Origin: Rhodococcus wratislaviensis
GTDB taxonomy: Bacteria > Actinomycetota > Actinomycetes > Mycobacteriales > Mycobacteriaceae
Reading direction: 5' to 3'
Length of the DNA: 64,000 nucleotides
NCBI RefSeq assembly: GCF_900455735.1
Contig: NZ_UAUI01000026.1
Coordinates: 1-64,000 of the forward strand
This document shows positions 50,981-59,104 of this stretch, in pieces; position 1 is the stretch's first letter, and every line of letters starts with the position of its first letter. The notes beneath the pieces were generated by a model. The model saw only the letters and a program-made list of their open reading frames with translations, was not told the origin of the DNA and did no database searches. The translations under genes and the position numbers were made by a program.

Positions 50981-51879
50981 GGCTGCATCCCGACGCTGAA
51001 GTCGTGACCCCACAGGCTGACGGCCGTGCTCTCCCTCGCAATCCAGCTCTCGTCCTCCACCTGACGTCCCTCGCAACCGAATTCGACGTCGAATCCGCCG
51101 GGGGTCTTCATGTAGAACGACAGCATCAGGTCGTTGACATGGCGGCCGAGCGTGGCCGACATCTTCACCTTCTTGCGGAGCGCGCGGTCGAGGCACAAGC
51201 CGACGTCGTCGGAGTTCTCGACCTCGATCATCAGGTGCACGATGCCGCTGGGCGTGGGCATCGGCAGGAACGCGAGACTGTGGTGCCGCGGGTTACAGCC
51301 GAAGAACCGCAACCACGCCGGCTTGCCGTCGGCCGGCCGCCCGACCATCTGCGGGGGCAACCGCATCGAATCGCGCAGGCGGAAACCGAGGACGTCGCGA
51401 TAGAAGCGCAGCGACGCCTCGTCGTCCGTGGTCGAGAGGACGACGTGCCCGAGGCCCTGCTCACCGGTGACGAACCTGTGCCCGTACGGACTGACGACGC
51501 GCCGGTGCTCCAGGGCCGCGCCGTGGAACGCCTCGAGCGTGTTGCCCGACGGGTCCTCGAACGTGATCAGCTCGTCGACCCTGCGGTCCTTCAGTTGCTC
51601 GGCCGTCCCCTCCTTGAATGCGACGCCGGCCGCCGACAGGTTGTCGCGGACCTCCTGCAGCTCCGCGGCATTGGCCGTCTCCCAGCCCGACACCGACAGC
51701 CGGTCGTGCTCCCCGGGGAAGATGACGAGACGCGCCGGGAAGTCGTCCATCCGCAGATACAGGGCGTCCGGGTCGGAGCCCTTGCCCTCGACCATTCCCA
51801 GCACCTTGAGACCGTATTCACGCCACGCGGCCATGTCGGTGGCCTCGATGCGCATGTATGCCAGTGAACGAATACTCAT
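50977..51879 (-). CDS. hsaC: HsaC, iron-dependent extradiol dioxygenase (3,4-DHSA 4,5-cleaving)
   Basis: 300 residues, the length of the mycobacterial enzyme. Type I extradiol dioxygenase with two vicinal-oxygen-chelate halves; Fe(II) ligands are His in GLGHVVL, His in GIVHLMIEV and Glu in FDVEFGCEG. It cleaves the catechol 3,4-DHSA meta to the hydroxyls to give 4,9-DSHA. The ATG at 51879 overlaps the hsaD stop by one base (TGATG); a GTG one codon earlier is less likely, as the family begins MSIRSL. It ends overlapping hsaB. Confidence 0.97.
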   Translation of the reverse strand: MSIRSLAYMRIEATDMAAWREYGLKVLGMVEGKGSDPDALYLRMDDFPARLVIFPGEHDRLSVSGWETANAAELQEVRDNLSAAGVAFKEGTAEQLKDRRVDELITFEDPSGNTLEAFHGAALEHRRVVSPYGHRFVTGEQGLGHVVLSTTDDEASLRFYRDVLGFRLRDSMRLPPQMVGRPADGKPAWLRFFGCNPRHHSLAFLPMPTPSGIVHLMIEVENSDDVGLCLDRALRKKVKMSATLGRHVNDLMLSFYMKTPGGFDVEFGCEGRQVEDESWIARESTAVSLWGHDFSVGMQP

Positions 51880-52757
51880 CACTTACCCCCGTCCAGAAGG
51901 AAATCGGTTGCCAGACGGTTGAACTCGTCGAACTTCTCCAGCTGCGCCCAGTGTCCGCACCCACCGAAGACGTGCAACTGTGCCCGCGGAATCATCTTCA
52001 GCGCCACCAGCGCCCCGTCGAGCGGGTTCACCCGGTCTTCGCGGCCCCAGATCAGCAGCACTCGCTGGCGCAGCTTGTACGCGTCGCGCCACAGCATGCC
52101 GAGCTCGAAGTCGGCCGAGGAGAACGACTTTCCCATCGCCTTGGCGGCGGCGAGCGACTCGGGTGTACTCGCCGCGGCGAAGCGTTCGTCGATCAGTTCG
52201 TCGGTGATCAACTTCTGGTCGAACACCATGATGCGCAGGAACGCCTCGAGGTTTTCCCGGGTGGGCTGGTAGCCGAACTTGCCGAGGTTCTTGACACCCT
52301 CGGTCGGGTCCGGGGCGAACAGGTTGACGCTGAGTCCGCCCGGGCCCATGAGCACCAGCCGGCCCGCGCGGTCCGGGTAGTCCAGCGCGAAACGCACTGC
52401 TGCACCGCCGCCGAGCGAGTTTCCGAGCAGGTGGACGCGTCCGCCGATGTCGAGGGTGTCGAGCAGATCCTTCAACGCGGACGCACTGTGCACGAAGTAC
52501 TGCGGGTGCTCGGTCGGCTTGTCCGACAACCCGTATCCCGGCTGGTCGACGGCGAGGACGTGGAACTTCTCGGCGAGAACCGGGATGTTCCTGGCGAAGT
52601 TCGACCACGACGAAGCGCCCGGCCCGCCGCCGTGCAGCAGCACGATCGTGGTGTCGTTGCCGACGCCGGCCTCGTGGTAGTGCAACGTCAGGTCGGGCCG
52701 GACCTGGGCGAACTTCGAGGTGGACTCGAACGTGAGGGCCTCTTCGGTAGTCGTCAC
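51879..52757 (-). CDS. hsaD: HsaD, meta-cleavage product C-C hydrolase
   Basis: 292 residues of the alpha/beta hydrolase fold of the MhpC/BphD class: oxyanion loop LLHGGGPGASSWSNF, nucleophile Ser in LGNSLGGG, Asp in WGREDRVNP and His in GCGHWAQLEK. It splits the HsaC product 4,9-DSHA into 2-hydroxyhexa-2,4-dienoate and the C/D-ring acid DOHNAA. Start is a GTG with AGGAG 6 bases before it, 8 bases after the hsaA stop. Its product is the substrate of HsaE, encoded at 58171. Confidence 0.97.
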   Translation of the reverse strand: MTTTEEALTFESTSKFAQVRPDLTLHYHEAGVGNDTTIVLLHGGGPGASSWSNFARNIPVLAEKFHVLAVDQPGYGLSDKPTEHPQYFVHSASALKDLLDTLDIGGRVHLLGNSLGGGAAVRFALDYPDRAGRLVLMGPGGLSVNLFAPDPTEGVKNLGKFGYQPTRENLEAFLRIMVFDQKLITDELIDERFAAASTPESLAAAKAMGKSFSSADFELGMLWRDAYKLRQRVLLIWGREDRVNPLDGALVALKMIPRAQLHVFGGCGHWAQLEKFDEFNRLATDFLLDGGK

Positions 52758-52765
52758 GTGTTCTC

Positions 52766-53941
52766 CTAGACCATCGTGTCGGTGATGGGCAGACCGAATT
52801 CGCCGGTGCCGTACATGACGTAGGCGCGCTCGGGATCGTTGGCCGCGTGGACGCGTCCGGCGTGCGCGTCCCGCCAGAAACGCTGCAGCGGCGTGCCGTT
52901 GGCCAGCGCGGTGGCCCCCGAGCTCTCGAACAGTTTGTCGATGGACGAAATGGCGCGGCCCGTGGCGCGCACCTGGTCCCGGCGTGCCCGCAGCCGCAGC
53001 TCGAACGGCACTTCCTCACCCGCGACGAGCAGTGCGTATTCGTCGGCGACGTTCCCGGACAGCTGGCGCCAGGCGGCGTCGATGTCACTCGACGCCTCGG
53101 CGATGCGGACCTTGGCGAACGGGTCGTCCTTCGCCTTCTCACCGGCGAACGCCGCGCGGACGCGCTTTCCCTGATGTTCGACGTGCGCGTCGTAGGCGCC
53201 GTAGGCCATCCCGACGATCGGCGCGGAGATGGTGGTGGGATGGATTGTTCCCCAGGGCATCTTGTAGACGGGTGCGGTGTTGCGCTCGAGCCCGGGTGCG
53301 GTGAGGTTGCTCATCGCCTTGAAGCTGAGGACGCGGTGCGTCGGGACGAAGACGTCCTCCACCACCACGGTGTTGCTGCCGGTTCCGCGGAGTCCCACCA
53401 CATTCCACACGTCATCGATCCGGTAGTCCTCGCGGGGGATCAGGAAACTGACGAAGTCGACGGGGCGGCCGTCCTTGATGACCGGCCCGCCGAGCACCGC
53501 CCAGCTCGCGTGATCACAGCCGGACGACCAGGCCCAGGCGCCGTTGACCGTGTATCCGCCGTCGACGACCTGACCGGCACCCATCGGCGCGTACGAGGAC
53601 GAGATCCGGACGTCGGTGTCGTTGCCCCACACGTCTTCCTGAGCCTGCTGCGAGAACAGGGCGAGGTGCCAGTTGTGGACACCGATAATCGACGAGACCC
53701 ATCCGGTGGACCCGCAGGCGCTCGCGATCTTCCGCACCGCGGAGTAGAACAGCACCGGATCCGCCTGGTAACCACCCCACTGTTCGGGCTGGAGCAACCG
53801 GAAGAATCCGGTCTCCTGGAGCGCCTTCATGGAATCGTCGGGGATACGACGTAGATCCTCGGTCTCCTGCGCACGCTCTCGCAGCGTCGGCAGTAGTGCG
53901 TCGAGCCGCTGCATCACCTCGTGACTGTCATGGTCACCCAC
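52766..53941 (-). CDS. hsaA: HsaA, oxygenase component of 3-HSA hydroxylase
   Basis: 391 residues of the acyl-CoA-dehydrogenase-like flavin monooxygenases. It follows the mycobacterial protein closely: RAQETEDLRRIPDDSMKAL, ACGSTGWVSSIIGVHNWHLA, ISSSYAPMGAG, MPWGTIHPTTISAPIVGMAY and the C-terminal ITDTMV. It uses reduced flavin from HsaB and O2 to hydroxylate 3-HSA to the catechol 3,4-DHSA. Start is the GTG at 53941 with AGGAG 6 bases before it; an ATG at 54001 lies beyond the KstR site and is rejected. It is first in the hsaADCB operon and divergent from kshA. Confidence 0.97.
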   Translation of the reverse strand: MGDHDSHEVMQRLDALLPTLRERAQETEDLRRIPDDSMKALQETGFFRLLQPEQWGGYQADPVLFYSAVRKIASACGSTGWVSSIIGVHNWHLALFSQQAQEDVWGNDTDVRISSSYAPMGAGQVVDGGYTVNGAWAWSSGCDHASWAVLGGPVIKDGRPVDFVSFLIPREDYRIDDVWNVVGLRGTGSNTVVVEDVFVPTHRVLSFKAMSNLTAPGLERNTAPVYKMPWGTIHPTTISAPIVGMAYGAYDAHVEHQGKRVRAAFAGEKAKDDPFAKVRIAEASSDIDAAWRQLSGNVADEYALLVAGEEVPFELRLRARRDQVRATGRAISSIDKLFESSGATALANGTPLQRFWRDAHAGRVHAANDPERAYVMYGTGEFGLPITDTMV

Positions 53942-53985
53942 AGGACGCTCCTGTCTCGTTCGATGGTTCACTTGTCTTCTGAGAC

Positions 53986-53999
53986 TAGAACACGTTCCC
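53986..53999. promoter_or_regulatory. KstR operator of the hsaADCB operon
   Basis: TAGAACACGTTCCC, matching the KstR motif TNNAACNNGTTNNA except for the final A. It lies 44 bases upstream of the hsaA GTG. KstR is the TetR-type repressor of steroid genes in mycobacteria and rhodococci; its gene is not in the window. Confidence 0.85.
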
Positions 54000-54088
54000 A
54001 TTTATGTCGAGACACCGGCAAAGGTGCTGTTTGACGGCCCGGGTCTGGAAGAAAGGCTTCGAAAATCTGGCGGATCGTGTCGAAGTTC

Positions 54089-54102
54089 TATAACGTGTTC
54101 TA
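54089..54102. promoter_or_regulatory. KstR operator of kshA, perfect match, containing a -10-like hexamer
   Basis: TATAACGTGTTCTA fits TNNAACNNGTTNNA at every fixed position and is identical to the site at 59090. The first six bases TATAAC could be the -10 element, so the repressor would sit on the promoter. It is 29 bases before the kshA ATG. Confidence 0.9.
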
Positions 54103-54131
54103 CTAACAGCATGAAGGGATGTGAGGGCACA

Positions 54132-55316
54132 ATGGCGCAGATTCGCGAGATCGATGTGGGCACGGTCCAGACCCGCTTCGCGCGTGGTTGGCACTGCCTC
54201 GGTTTGACCAAGACGTTCAAGGACGGCAAACCGCATTCGATCGAGGCTTTCGGCACCAAACTCGTCGTCTTCGCCGACAGCAAGGGCGAACTGAAAGTTC
54301 TGGACGCGTATTGCCGGCACATGGGCGGCGACCTGTCGCAGGGCACGGTGAAGGGCGATTCCGTCGCCTGCCCGTTCCACGACTGGCGCTGGGGCGGCAA
54401 CGGCAAGTGCACCAGCATTCCCTACGCACGCCGGGTTCCCCCGATCGCCCGCACCCGCGCCTGGCTCACCCTCGAGCAGAACGGTCAGCTGTTTGTGTGG
54501 AACGACCCGGAGGGCAATCCCCCGCCGGAGAACGTGACCATCCCCCGCATCGAGGGCGCATACAGCGACGAATGGACCGACTGGACCTGGAACTCGATGC
54601 TGATCGAGGGCTCCAACTGCCGCGAGATCATCGACAACGTGGTCGACATGGCGCATTTCTTCTACATCCACTACGCGTTCCCGACGTACTTCAAGAACGT
54701 CTTCGAAGGCCACATCGCGACGCAGTACCTCAACACGAAGGGTCGCCCGGACGTCGGGATGGCGACGCAGTACGGCATGGAATCGCTGCTGCGCTCCGAG
54801 GCCGCCTACTACGGGCCGTCCTACATGATCAACCCGCTGTGGAACAGCTACGGCGGGTACGAGGTCGAGAGCGTCCTCATCAACTGCCACTATCCGGTGA
54901 CGAACAATTCGTTCATGCTCCAGTACGGCGTCACCGTCAAGAAGCCGACCGGCATCGACGACGAAACGGCCGACAAGCTGGCCGCGAAGTTCACCGAGGG
55001 CATCGCCGAGGGATTCCTGCAGGACGTCGAGATCTGGAAGAACAAGACCAAGATCGACAACCCCCTGCTCTGCGACGAGGACGGTCCCGTCTACCAGCTG
55101 CGACGCTGGTACGACCAGTTCTACGTCGACGTCGCCGACGTCACCGACAAGATGACGCAGCGCTTCGAGTTCGAGGTCGACACCACCAAGGCCAACGAGG
55201 CCTGGCAGCACGAGGTCGAAGAGAACCTGGCCCGGCAGAAGGCCGAACGCGAGGCCGCCGAGGGCTCCGAGAACACGACTGCGGCGCGGTCCGAGAACAG
55301 GGAAGCGCAGGTCTGA
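54132..55316 (+). CDS. kshA: KshA, oxygenase of 3-ketosteroid 9alpha-hydroxylase
   Basis: 394 residues. Rieske [2Fe-2S] ligands are Cys61, His63, Cys80 and His83 (CRH and CPFH); the mononuclear iron site has His175 and His180 in DMAHFFYIH. Strong match to KshA through DNVVDMAHFFYIHYAFPTYF and SYMINPLWNSYGGYEVES. With reductase KshB it hydroxylates C9 of 3-ketosteroids; together with KstD this opens ring B. The ATG at 54132 has GAGGG before it; an ATG at 54111 would add seven residues. No kshB gene is in the window. The C-terminal 35 residues are charged and helical. Confidence 0.97.
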   Translation: MAQIREIDVGTVQTRFARGWHCLGLTKTFKDGKPHSIEAFGTKLVVFADSKGELKVLDAYCRHMGGDLSQGTVKGDSVACPFHDWRWGGNGKCTSIPYARRVPPIARTRAWLTLEQNGQLFVWNDPEGNPPPENVTIPRIEGAYSDEWTDWTWNSMLIEGSNCREIIDNVVDMAHFFYIHYAFPTYFKNVFEGHIATQYLNTKGRPDVGMATQYGMESLLRSEAAYYGPSYMINPLWNSYGGYEVESVLINCHYPVTNNSFMLQYGVTVKKPTGIDDETADKLAAKFTEGIAEGFLQDVEIWKNKTKIDNPLLCDEDGPVYQLRRWYDQFYVDVADVTDKMTQRFEFEVDTTKANEAWQHEVEENLARQKAEREAAEGSENTTAARSENREAQV

Positions 55317-55318
55317 TC

Positions 55319-55666
55319 ATGAGTGCCTCGATCGAATGGGCCAAAGCTCCCGACTTCGCCGGGCAGCCTGCTCGGCTCGAGGCCATTCATGCGCAAACGT
55401 TGGCCGACAAGGCCAACTACCTCGACGACGGCATGAACGAAGTCGAGTGCCGTACGTGCGGAACCTGTGTGCTGGTGCGCAAGAACAGCCTCAAGCACAC
55501 GAGCGTCCAGTGGACGGACGACCCTGCGAAGACGTGCCCGACATTCCGGGACGCCGTCGGCGAGGGACAGTCCACCGCGCTCCGCGAGGGGTGCCCGCGA
55601 CTGTGGGACAGCATCAACCACGCGGTGATGGAGGGGTTCATCGACGTGCGAGATCGCGTCGAATAG
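55319..55666 (+). CDS. small Cys-rich protein linked to kshA
   Basis: 115 residues, beginning 2 bases after the kshA stop. It has five cysteines in a pattern C-x2-C-x2-C (CRTCGTC, residues about 42-48) followed by KTCPTF and EGCPRLW. No membrane segment or signal. In M. tuberculosis the gene after kshA (Rv3527) is also a small uncharacterised protein of the KstR regulon; homology is likely from context but not checked. The cysteines could hold a metal or Fe-S centre, and co-translation with KshA suggests a role in assembly of the Rieske oxygenase or in electron transfer. No known function. Confidence 0.78.
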   Translation: MSASIEWAKAPDFAGQPARLEAIHAQTLADKANYLDDGMNEVECRTCGTCVLVRKNSLKHTSVQWTDDPAKTCPTFRDAVGEGQSTALREGCPRLWDSINHAVMEGFIDVRDRVE

Positions 55667-55694
55667 TCGTCGGTACCGCTGCGGCGGTTGCGTC

Positions 55695-55743
55695 GCCCAA
55701 TGTGACATTCGTGCAGTCGGGCTACACGAATGTCACATTGGGC
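55695..55743. terminator. terminator hairpin after the kshA operon
   Basis: 19-bp perfect stem (arm starts GCCCAATGTGACATTCGTG) with an 11-base loop, 29 bases after the stop of the gene at 55319. It ends 63 bases before the glyoxalase-fold gene. A TTTT lies a few bases further on. Confidence 0.8.
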
Positions 55744-55806
55744 GCACGTGTTTTAGGCTGGACATGCCGTCGGATTCGGCGGTTCCAGCCGAACCGGAGG
55801 CGTGCC

Positions 55807-56184
55807 ATGACAGGCCGAATCGTGCACTTCGAGATCCCCTTCGACGACGGTGACCGCGCACGAGCGTTCTATCGGGACGCCTTCGGGTGGGCCATCGCCG
55901 AGATCCCCGACATGGACTACAGCATGGTCACCACCGGACCCGTCGGCGAGAGCGGCATGCCCGACGAACCCGGGTACATCAACGGCGGCATGATGCAGCG
56001 CGGGGAGGTGACCTCTCCCGTGGTCACCGTCGACGTCGAGAGCATCGAATCCGCCCTCGAAAGGATCGAATCCCTCGGCGGCAAGACCGTCACCGGCAGG
56101 ACCCCCGTCGGGAACATGGGATTCGCCGCATACTTCACCGACTCGGAGGGCAACGTCGTCGGGCTGTGGGAGACCGCCCGCTAA
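55807..56184 (+). CDS. VOC/glyoxalase-fold protein
   Basis: 125 residues of the vicinal-oxygen-chelate superfamily: HFEIPFDDGDRARAFYRDAFGWAI at the start and AAYFTDSEGNVVGLWE at the end, each a beta-alpha-beta-beta-beta unit half. Family members are glyoxalases, dioxygenases and resistance proteins; single-domain proteins like this (27 kDa antigen CFP30B-like) have no settled activity. Ligand positions are His7 and Glu122 for a possible metal. GGAGG precedes the ATG. It stands alone between two terminators and inside the steroid block; no KstR site lies before it, so steroid function is not shown. Confidence 0.88.
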   Translation: MTGRIVHFEIPFDDGDRARAFYRDAFGWAIAEIPDMDYSMVTTGPVGESGMPDEPGYINGGMMQRGEVTSPVVTVDVESIESALERIESLGGKTVTGRTPVGNMGFAAYFTDSEGNVVGLWETAR

Positions 56185-56230
56185 CCTGTGAGTACTTATT
56201 AACCGCGGGCGGTTAATAAGTACTCACAGG
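56185..56230. terminator. perfect 22-bp-arm palindrome, GTGAGT...ACTCAC type, between convergent genes
   Basis: Perfect inverted repeat: arms of 22 bases (CCTGTGAGTACTT... to ...TTAACCGC) with a GG loop. It starts directly after the glyoxalase-fold stop, and its right arm holds the TGA of hsaF. Serves both convergent genes. It is a near-copy of the element at 47533. Confidence 0.85.
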
Positions 56231-57261
56231 CGCTCGCGTTGCAGTTCGAGGGCAATGTCGATGAGCTGGTCTTCCTGGCCGCCGACGAGCTTGCGCTTGC
56301 CGGCGCGGACGAGGAGTTCGGCGGACGAGACGCCGTACCGTTCGGCCTGGCGTTCGGCGTGCTTGAGGAAGCTCGAGTAGACGCCGGCGTATCCCATCAT
56401 CAGCGCCTGGCGGTCGAGGAGGCATTCGGCGGGCATCGCCGGCCGCACGACGTCCTCGGCGGCGTCGGCGATCGCGAAGAAGTCGATGCCCGTCTTGACG
56501 CCGATCTTGTCGCACACGCCGACGAACGCCTCGACCGGCGCGTTTCCGGCCCCGGCGCCGAATCGTCTTGTGCTGCCGTCGATCTGCTTGGCCCCCGCCC
56601 GGACCGCGGCGATCGAGTTGGCCACACCGAGTCCGAGGTTCTCATGACCGTGGAAACCCACCTGTGCGTCCGAGCCGAGTTCCTGCACCAGCGCCTCGAC
56701 GCGGTCGGACACCTGCTCGAGCACGAGCGCGCCTGCGGAGTCGACGACGTACACGCACTGGCAGCCGGCGTCGGCCATGATGCGGGCCTGCTTGGCGAGC
56801 TTCTCCGGTGCGATCGAGTGCGCCATCATCAGGAAGCCGACGGTCTCGAGTCCGCGGTCGCGGGCCAGCCCGAAGTGCTGGATGGACACGTCCGCCTCGG
56901 TGCAGTGCGTCGCGATGCGGCAGATCGAGGCGCCGTTGTCCTGGGCGACGATGATGTCGTCCTTGATGCCCAACCCGGGCAGCATCAGGAAGGCGATCTT
57001 CGCGTTCTTCGCCGTGTCGACGGCGATCGAGATGAGTTCCTGCTCCGGCACCTTGGAGAACCCGTAGTTGAACGAGGACCCACCGAGTCCGTCGCCGTGT
57101 GTCACCTCGATGACCGGGACCCCGGCGTTGTCGAGCGCACCGACGATGGCCCGGACCTCCTCACCGGTGAACTGGTGCCGCTTGTGGTGCGAACCGTCCC
57201 GCAGCGAGGTATCGGTGACGCGGATGTCCCAGCTGGCGTCGAAATGGACCATAGTGCTCAT
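56224..57261 (-). CDS. hsaF: HsaF, 4-hydroxy-2-oxohexanoate aldolase
   Basis: 345 residues of the MhpE/DmpG class II pyruvate aldolases: RVTDTSLRDGSHHKRHQF (metal-binding Asp and catalytic residues), VIEVTHGDGLGGSSFNYGF, VGFHGHENLGLGVANS (His ligands) and CLLDRQALMMGYAGVYSSFL. It cleaves 4-hydroxy-2-oxohexanoate to pyruvate and propanal, and passes the aldehyde through a tunnel to HsaG. The ATG at 57261 overlaps the hsaG stop (ATGA). Last gene of the hsaEGF operon. Its stop lies in the shared palindrome. Confidence 0.96.
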   Translation of the reverse strand: MSTMVHFDASWDIRVTDTSLRDGSHHKRHQFTGEEVRAIVGALDNAGVPVIEVTHGDGLGGSSFNYGFSKVPEQELISIAVDTAKNAKIAFLMLPGLGIKDDIIVAQDNGASICRIATHCTEADVSIQHFGLARDRGLETVGFLMMAHSIAPEKLAKQARIMADAGCQCVYVVDSAGALVLEQVSDRVEALVQELGSDAQVGFHGHENLGLGVANSIAAVRAGAKQIDGSTRRFGAGAGNAPVEAFVGVCDKIGVKTGIDFFAIADAAEDVVRPAMPAECLLDRQALMMGYAGVYSSFLKHAERQAERYGVSSAELLVRAGKRKLVGGQEDQLIDIALELQRERL

Positions 57262-58160
57262 GCCTCCACACTCAGGAGCTTCTGGGCGATCTCTTCGCCC
57301 ACCTTGGTTGCCGCTGCGGTCATGATGTCGAGGTTGCCCGCGTACGGCGGCAGGAAGTCGCCTGCGCCCTCGACCTCGACGAACGTCGTGACCGTCGCCT
57401 GCCCGCCCGACACGACGCTCGGGTCGTCGAACTGCGGTTCGTTGAGCAGCCGGTAGCCGGGGACGTACTGCTGGATGTCCGCGACGACGCGGTGGATGGA
57501 ATCGGTGATGGCGTCGCGGTCGGCGTCCTCGGGGATCGCGCAGAAGATCGTGTCGCGCATGATCATCGGCGGGTCGGCCGGGTTGAGGATGATGATGGCC
57601 TTGCCGCGCTGCGCTCCGCCGATGGTCTCGATTCCGCGGCTGGTGGTCTTGGTGAACTCGTCGATGTTCGCGCGGGTGCCCGGGCCTGCGGAGACGGACG
57701 CCACCGACGCGACGATCTCCGCGTACGGCACGTCGACGACGCGGGAGACCGCGTACACGATCGGGATCGTGGCCTGCCCTCCGCACGTGATCATGTTGAC
57801 GTTGGGGGCGCCGAGGTGTTCACGCAGGTTCGCCGGCGGGACCACGGCCGGTCCGACGGCGGCGGGTGTCAGGTCGACGGCGCGGATTCCCGCGGCCTCG
57901 TAGCGCGGTGCGGCCTCCCGGTGCACGTACGCGGATGTGGCCTCGAAGACGAGATCGGGTTTCTCCGGCTGGTTCAGCAACCAGTCGACACCCTCGGCCG
58001 ACGTCTCCAGTCCCATCTTGCGGGCCCGTGCCAGGCCTTCGCTCTCGGGGTCGATCCCGATCATCCAGCGGGGTTCGAGCCACTCGGATCGCTGCAGTTT
58101 GTAGAGCAGGTCGGTGCTGATGTTGCCCGAACCGACGATCGCCACACTTGCCTTGGTCAT
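57258..58160 (-). CDS. hsaG: HsaG, CoA-acylating propanal/acetaldehyde dehydrogenase
   Basis: 300 residues of the MhpF/DmpF class: NAD loop VAIVGSGNISTDLLYKL, nucleophile Cys in NMITCGGQATIPIVYA, and VSAGPGTRANIDEFT. It oxidises propanal from HsaF to propionyl-CoA with NAD and CoA. Start is the ATG at 58160, 10 bases after the hsaE stop; an in-frame upstream extension is rejected. Overlap with hsaF fits the known physical complex of the two enzymes. Confidence 0.96.
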   Translation of the reverse strand: MTKASVAIVGSGNISTDLLYKLQRSEWLEPRWMIGIDPESEGLARARKMGLETSAEGVDWLLNQPEKPDLVFEATSAYVHREAAPRYEAAGIRAVDLTPAAVGPAVVPPANLREHLGAPNVNMITCGGQATIPIVYAVSRVVDVPYAEIVASVASVSAGPGTRANIDEFTKTTSRGIETIGGAQRGKAIIILNPADPPMIMRDTIFCAIPEDADRDAITDSIHRVVADIQQYVPGYRLLNEPQFDDPSVVSGGQATVTTFVEVEGAGDFLPPYAGNLDIMTAAATKVGEEIAQKLLSVEA

Positions 58161-58170
58161 GAACAAACTC

Positions 58171-58956
58171 CTACTTGAACTGCAGGGATACGGTTCCGAG
58201 CCCACTGAACTCGGCGCGGAAATGATCGCCCGGGTGAGCGTCGATGGCGCGGGTGCACGAGCCGGGCAGCACGATGTCGCCGGCCTTCAACCGGACGCCG
58301 AAGCTCTCGACCTTCTGCGCGAGCCAGGCGACGGCCGTCACCGGGTTGCCGAGCACCGCGTCGCTGCGTCCCTCGGCTTTGGTCTCACCGTTGCTCGTCA
58401 GGACGGCGTCGATGGTTTTGATGTCGATGTCCGCGGGCCGCACCCGGTTCTTGCCGAGCACGAAACCGGCGGACGACGCGTTGTCGGCGATGGTGTCCGG
58501 CAGTGTGATCTTCCAATCGGTGATCCGGCTGTCGATCAGCTCGATGGACGGTGCGAACGCCACGGTGGCGTCCAGGACGTCCTGCTCGGTGCAGCCTGCG
58601 CCGGGGAGGTCGGCGCCCAGCACGAACGCGACCTCGACCTCCACGCGCGGGAAGCAGAACCGCGCCGTGTCGACGGGTTGGTCCTCGAAGACCTCCATGT
58701 CGGCGAGCAGGTGGCCGTAGTCGGGTTCGTCGACGCCCATCATCTGCTGCATGGCGAGGGACGACAGGCCGACCTTGTGCCCGACGACCTTCGCTCCGTC
58801 CTGCAGCCGGCGGCGGATGTTGATCAGCTGGATCTCGTAGGCGTCGACGACGTCGATGTCGGGATGGTCCGCGGTCAGGGGGCCGATGGGAGCGCGGCCC
58901 CGTTCCGCGGCGTCGAGCTGATTCGCCAACTCGGTGCGTAGTTGCGTCGAGAGCAT
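58171..58956 (-). CDS. hsaE: HsaE, 2-hydroxypentadienoate/hexadienoate hydratase
   Basis: 261 residues of the MhpD/fumarylacetoacetate hydrolase-like fold: DAYEIQLINIRRRLQDG, VGHKVGLSSLAMQQMMG (a conserved substrate loop) and the metal-binding Glu pair in FPRVEVEVAFVL. It adds water to the HsaD product 2-hydroxyhexa-2,4-dienoate to give 4-hydroxy-2-oxohexanoate, the substrate of HsaF. Start ATG at 58956 (MLSTQLRTELANQ), with GGAAGG upstream. First gene of the hsaEGF operon, divergent from kstD; the KstR site at 59090 lies in the shared 148-base gap. Confidence 0.96.
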   Translation of the reverse strand: MLSTQLRTELANQLDAAERGRAPIGPLTADHPDIDVVDAYEIQLINIRRRLQDGAKVVGHKVGLSSLAMQQMMGVDEPDYGHLLADMEVFEDQPVDTARFCFPRVEVEVAFVLGADLPGAGCTEQDVLDATVAFAPSIELIDSRITDWKITLPDTIADNASSAGFVLGKNRVRPADIDIKTIDAVLTSNGETKAEGRSDAVLGNPVTAVAWLAQKVESFGVRLKAGDIVLPGSCTRAIDAHPGDHFRAEFSGLGTVSLQFK

Positions 58957-59067
58957 GGTTAGAGGACCTTCCCTGAAGTTCGTTTGCGTGCGCACGCCCA
59001 CCGGTTTCCACTGCAACGTGTTTCGTTCTTGTTTGTTGGCGTCAGTAATACTTCCTGGCAGAAAGGA

Positions 59068-59095
59068 TGGACTGACAACCCCATCATTCTATAAC
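59068..59095 (+). promoter_or_regulatory. candidate kstD promoter giving a leaderless transcript
   Basis: TGGACT (59068-59073), 16-base spacer, TATAAC (59090-59095). The ATG of kstD begins 9 bases after the -10 hexamer, so transcription would start at or next to it, and no ribosome binding site is visible before the ATG. Confidence 0.6.
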
Positions 59096-59103
59096 GTGTT
59101 CTA
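59090..59103. promoter_or_regulatory. KstR operator of kstD and hsaEGF, ending one base before the kstD ATG
   Basis: TATAACGTGTTCTA, a full match to TNNAACNNGTTNNA and identical to the kshA site at 54089. It contains the -10-like TATAAC and reaches position 59103; the kstD ATG is at 59105. It is 134 bases from the hsaE start, so it may serve only kstD or both directions. Confidence 0.9.
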
Positions 59104-59104
59104 C

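Noticed and set aside
54111..54131. Start of KshA at the ATG 54111
   Set aside because: It would add MKGCEGT, absent from the remembered family N-terminus, while GAGGG is well spaced for the ATG at 54132.
55807..56184. Glyoxalase-fold protein as a second extradiol dioxygenase of the steroid route
   Set aside because: Single short domain without the three-ligand set of extradiol enzymes, isolated by terminators and with no KstR site.
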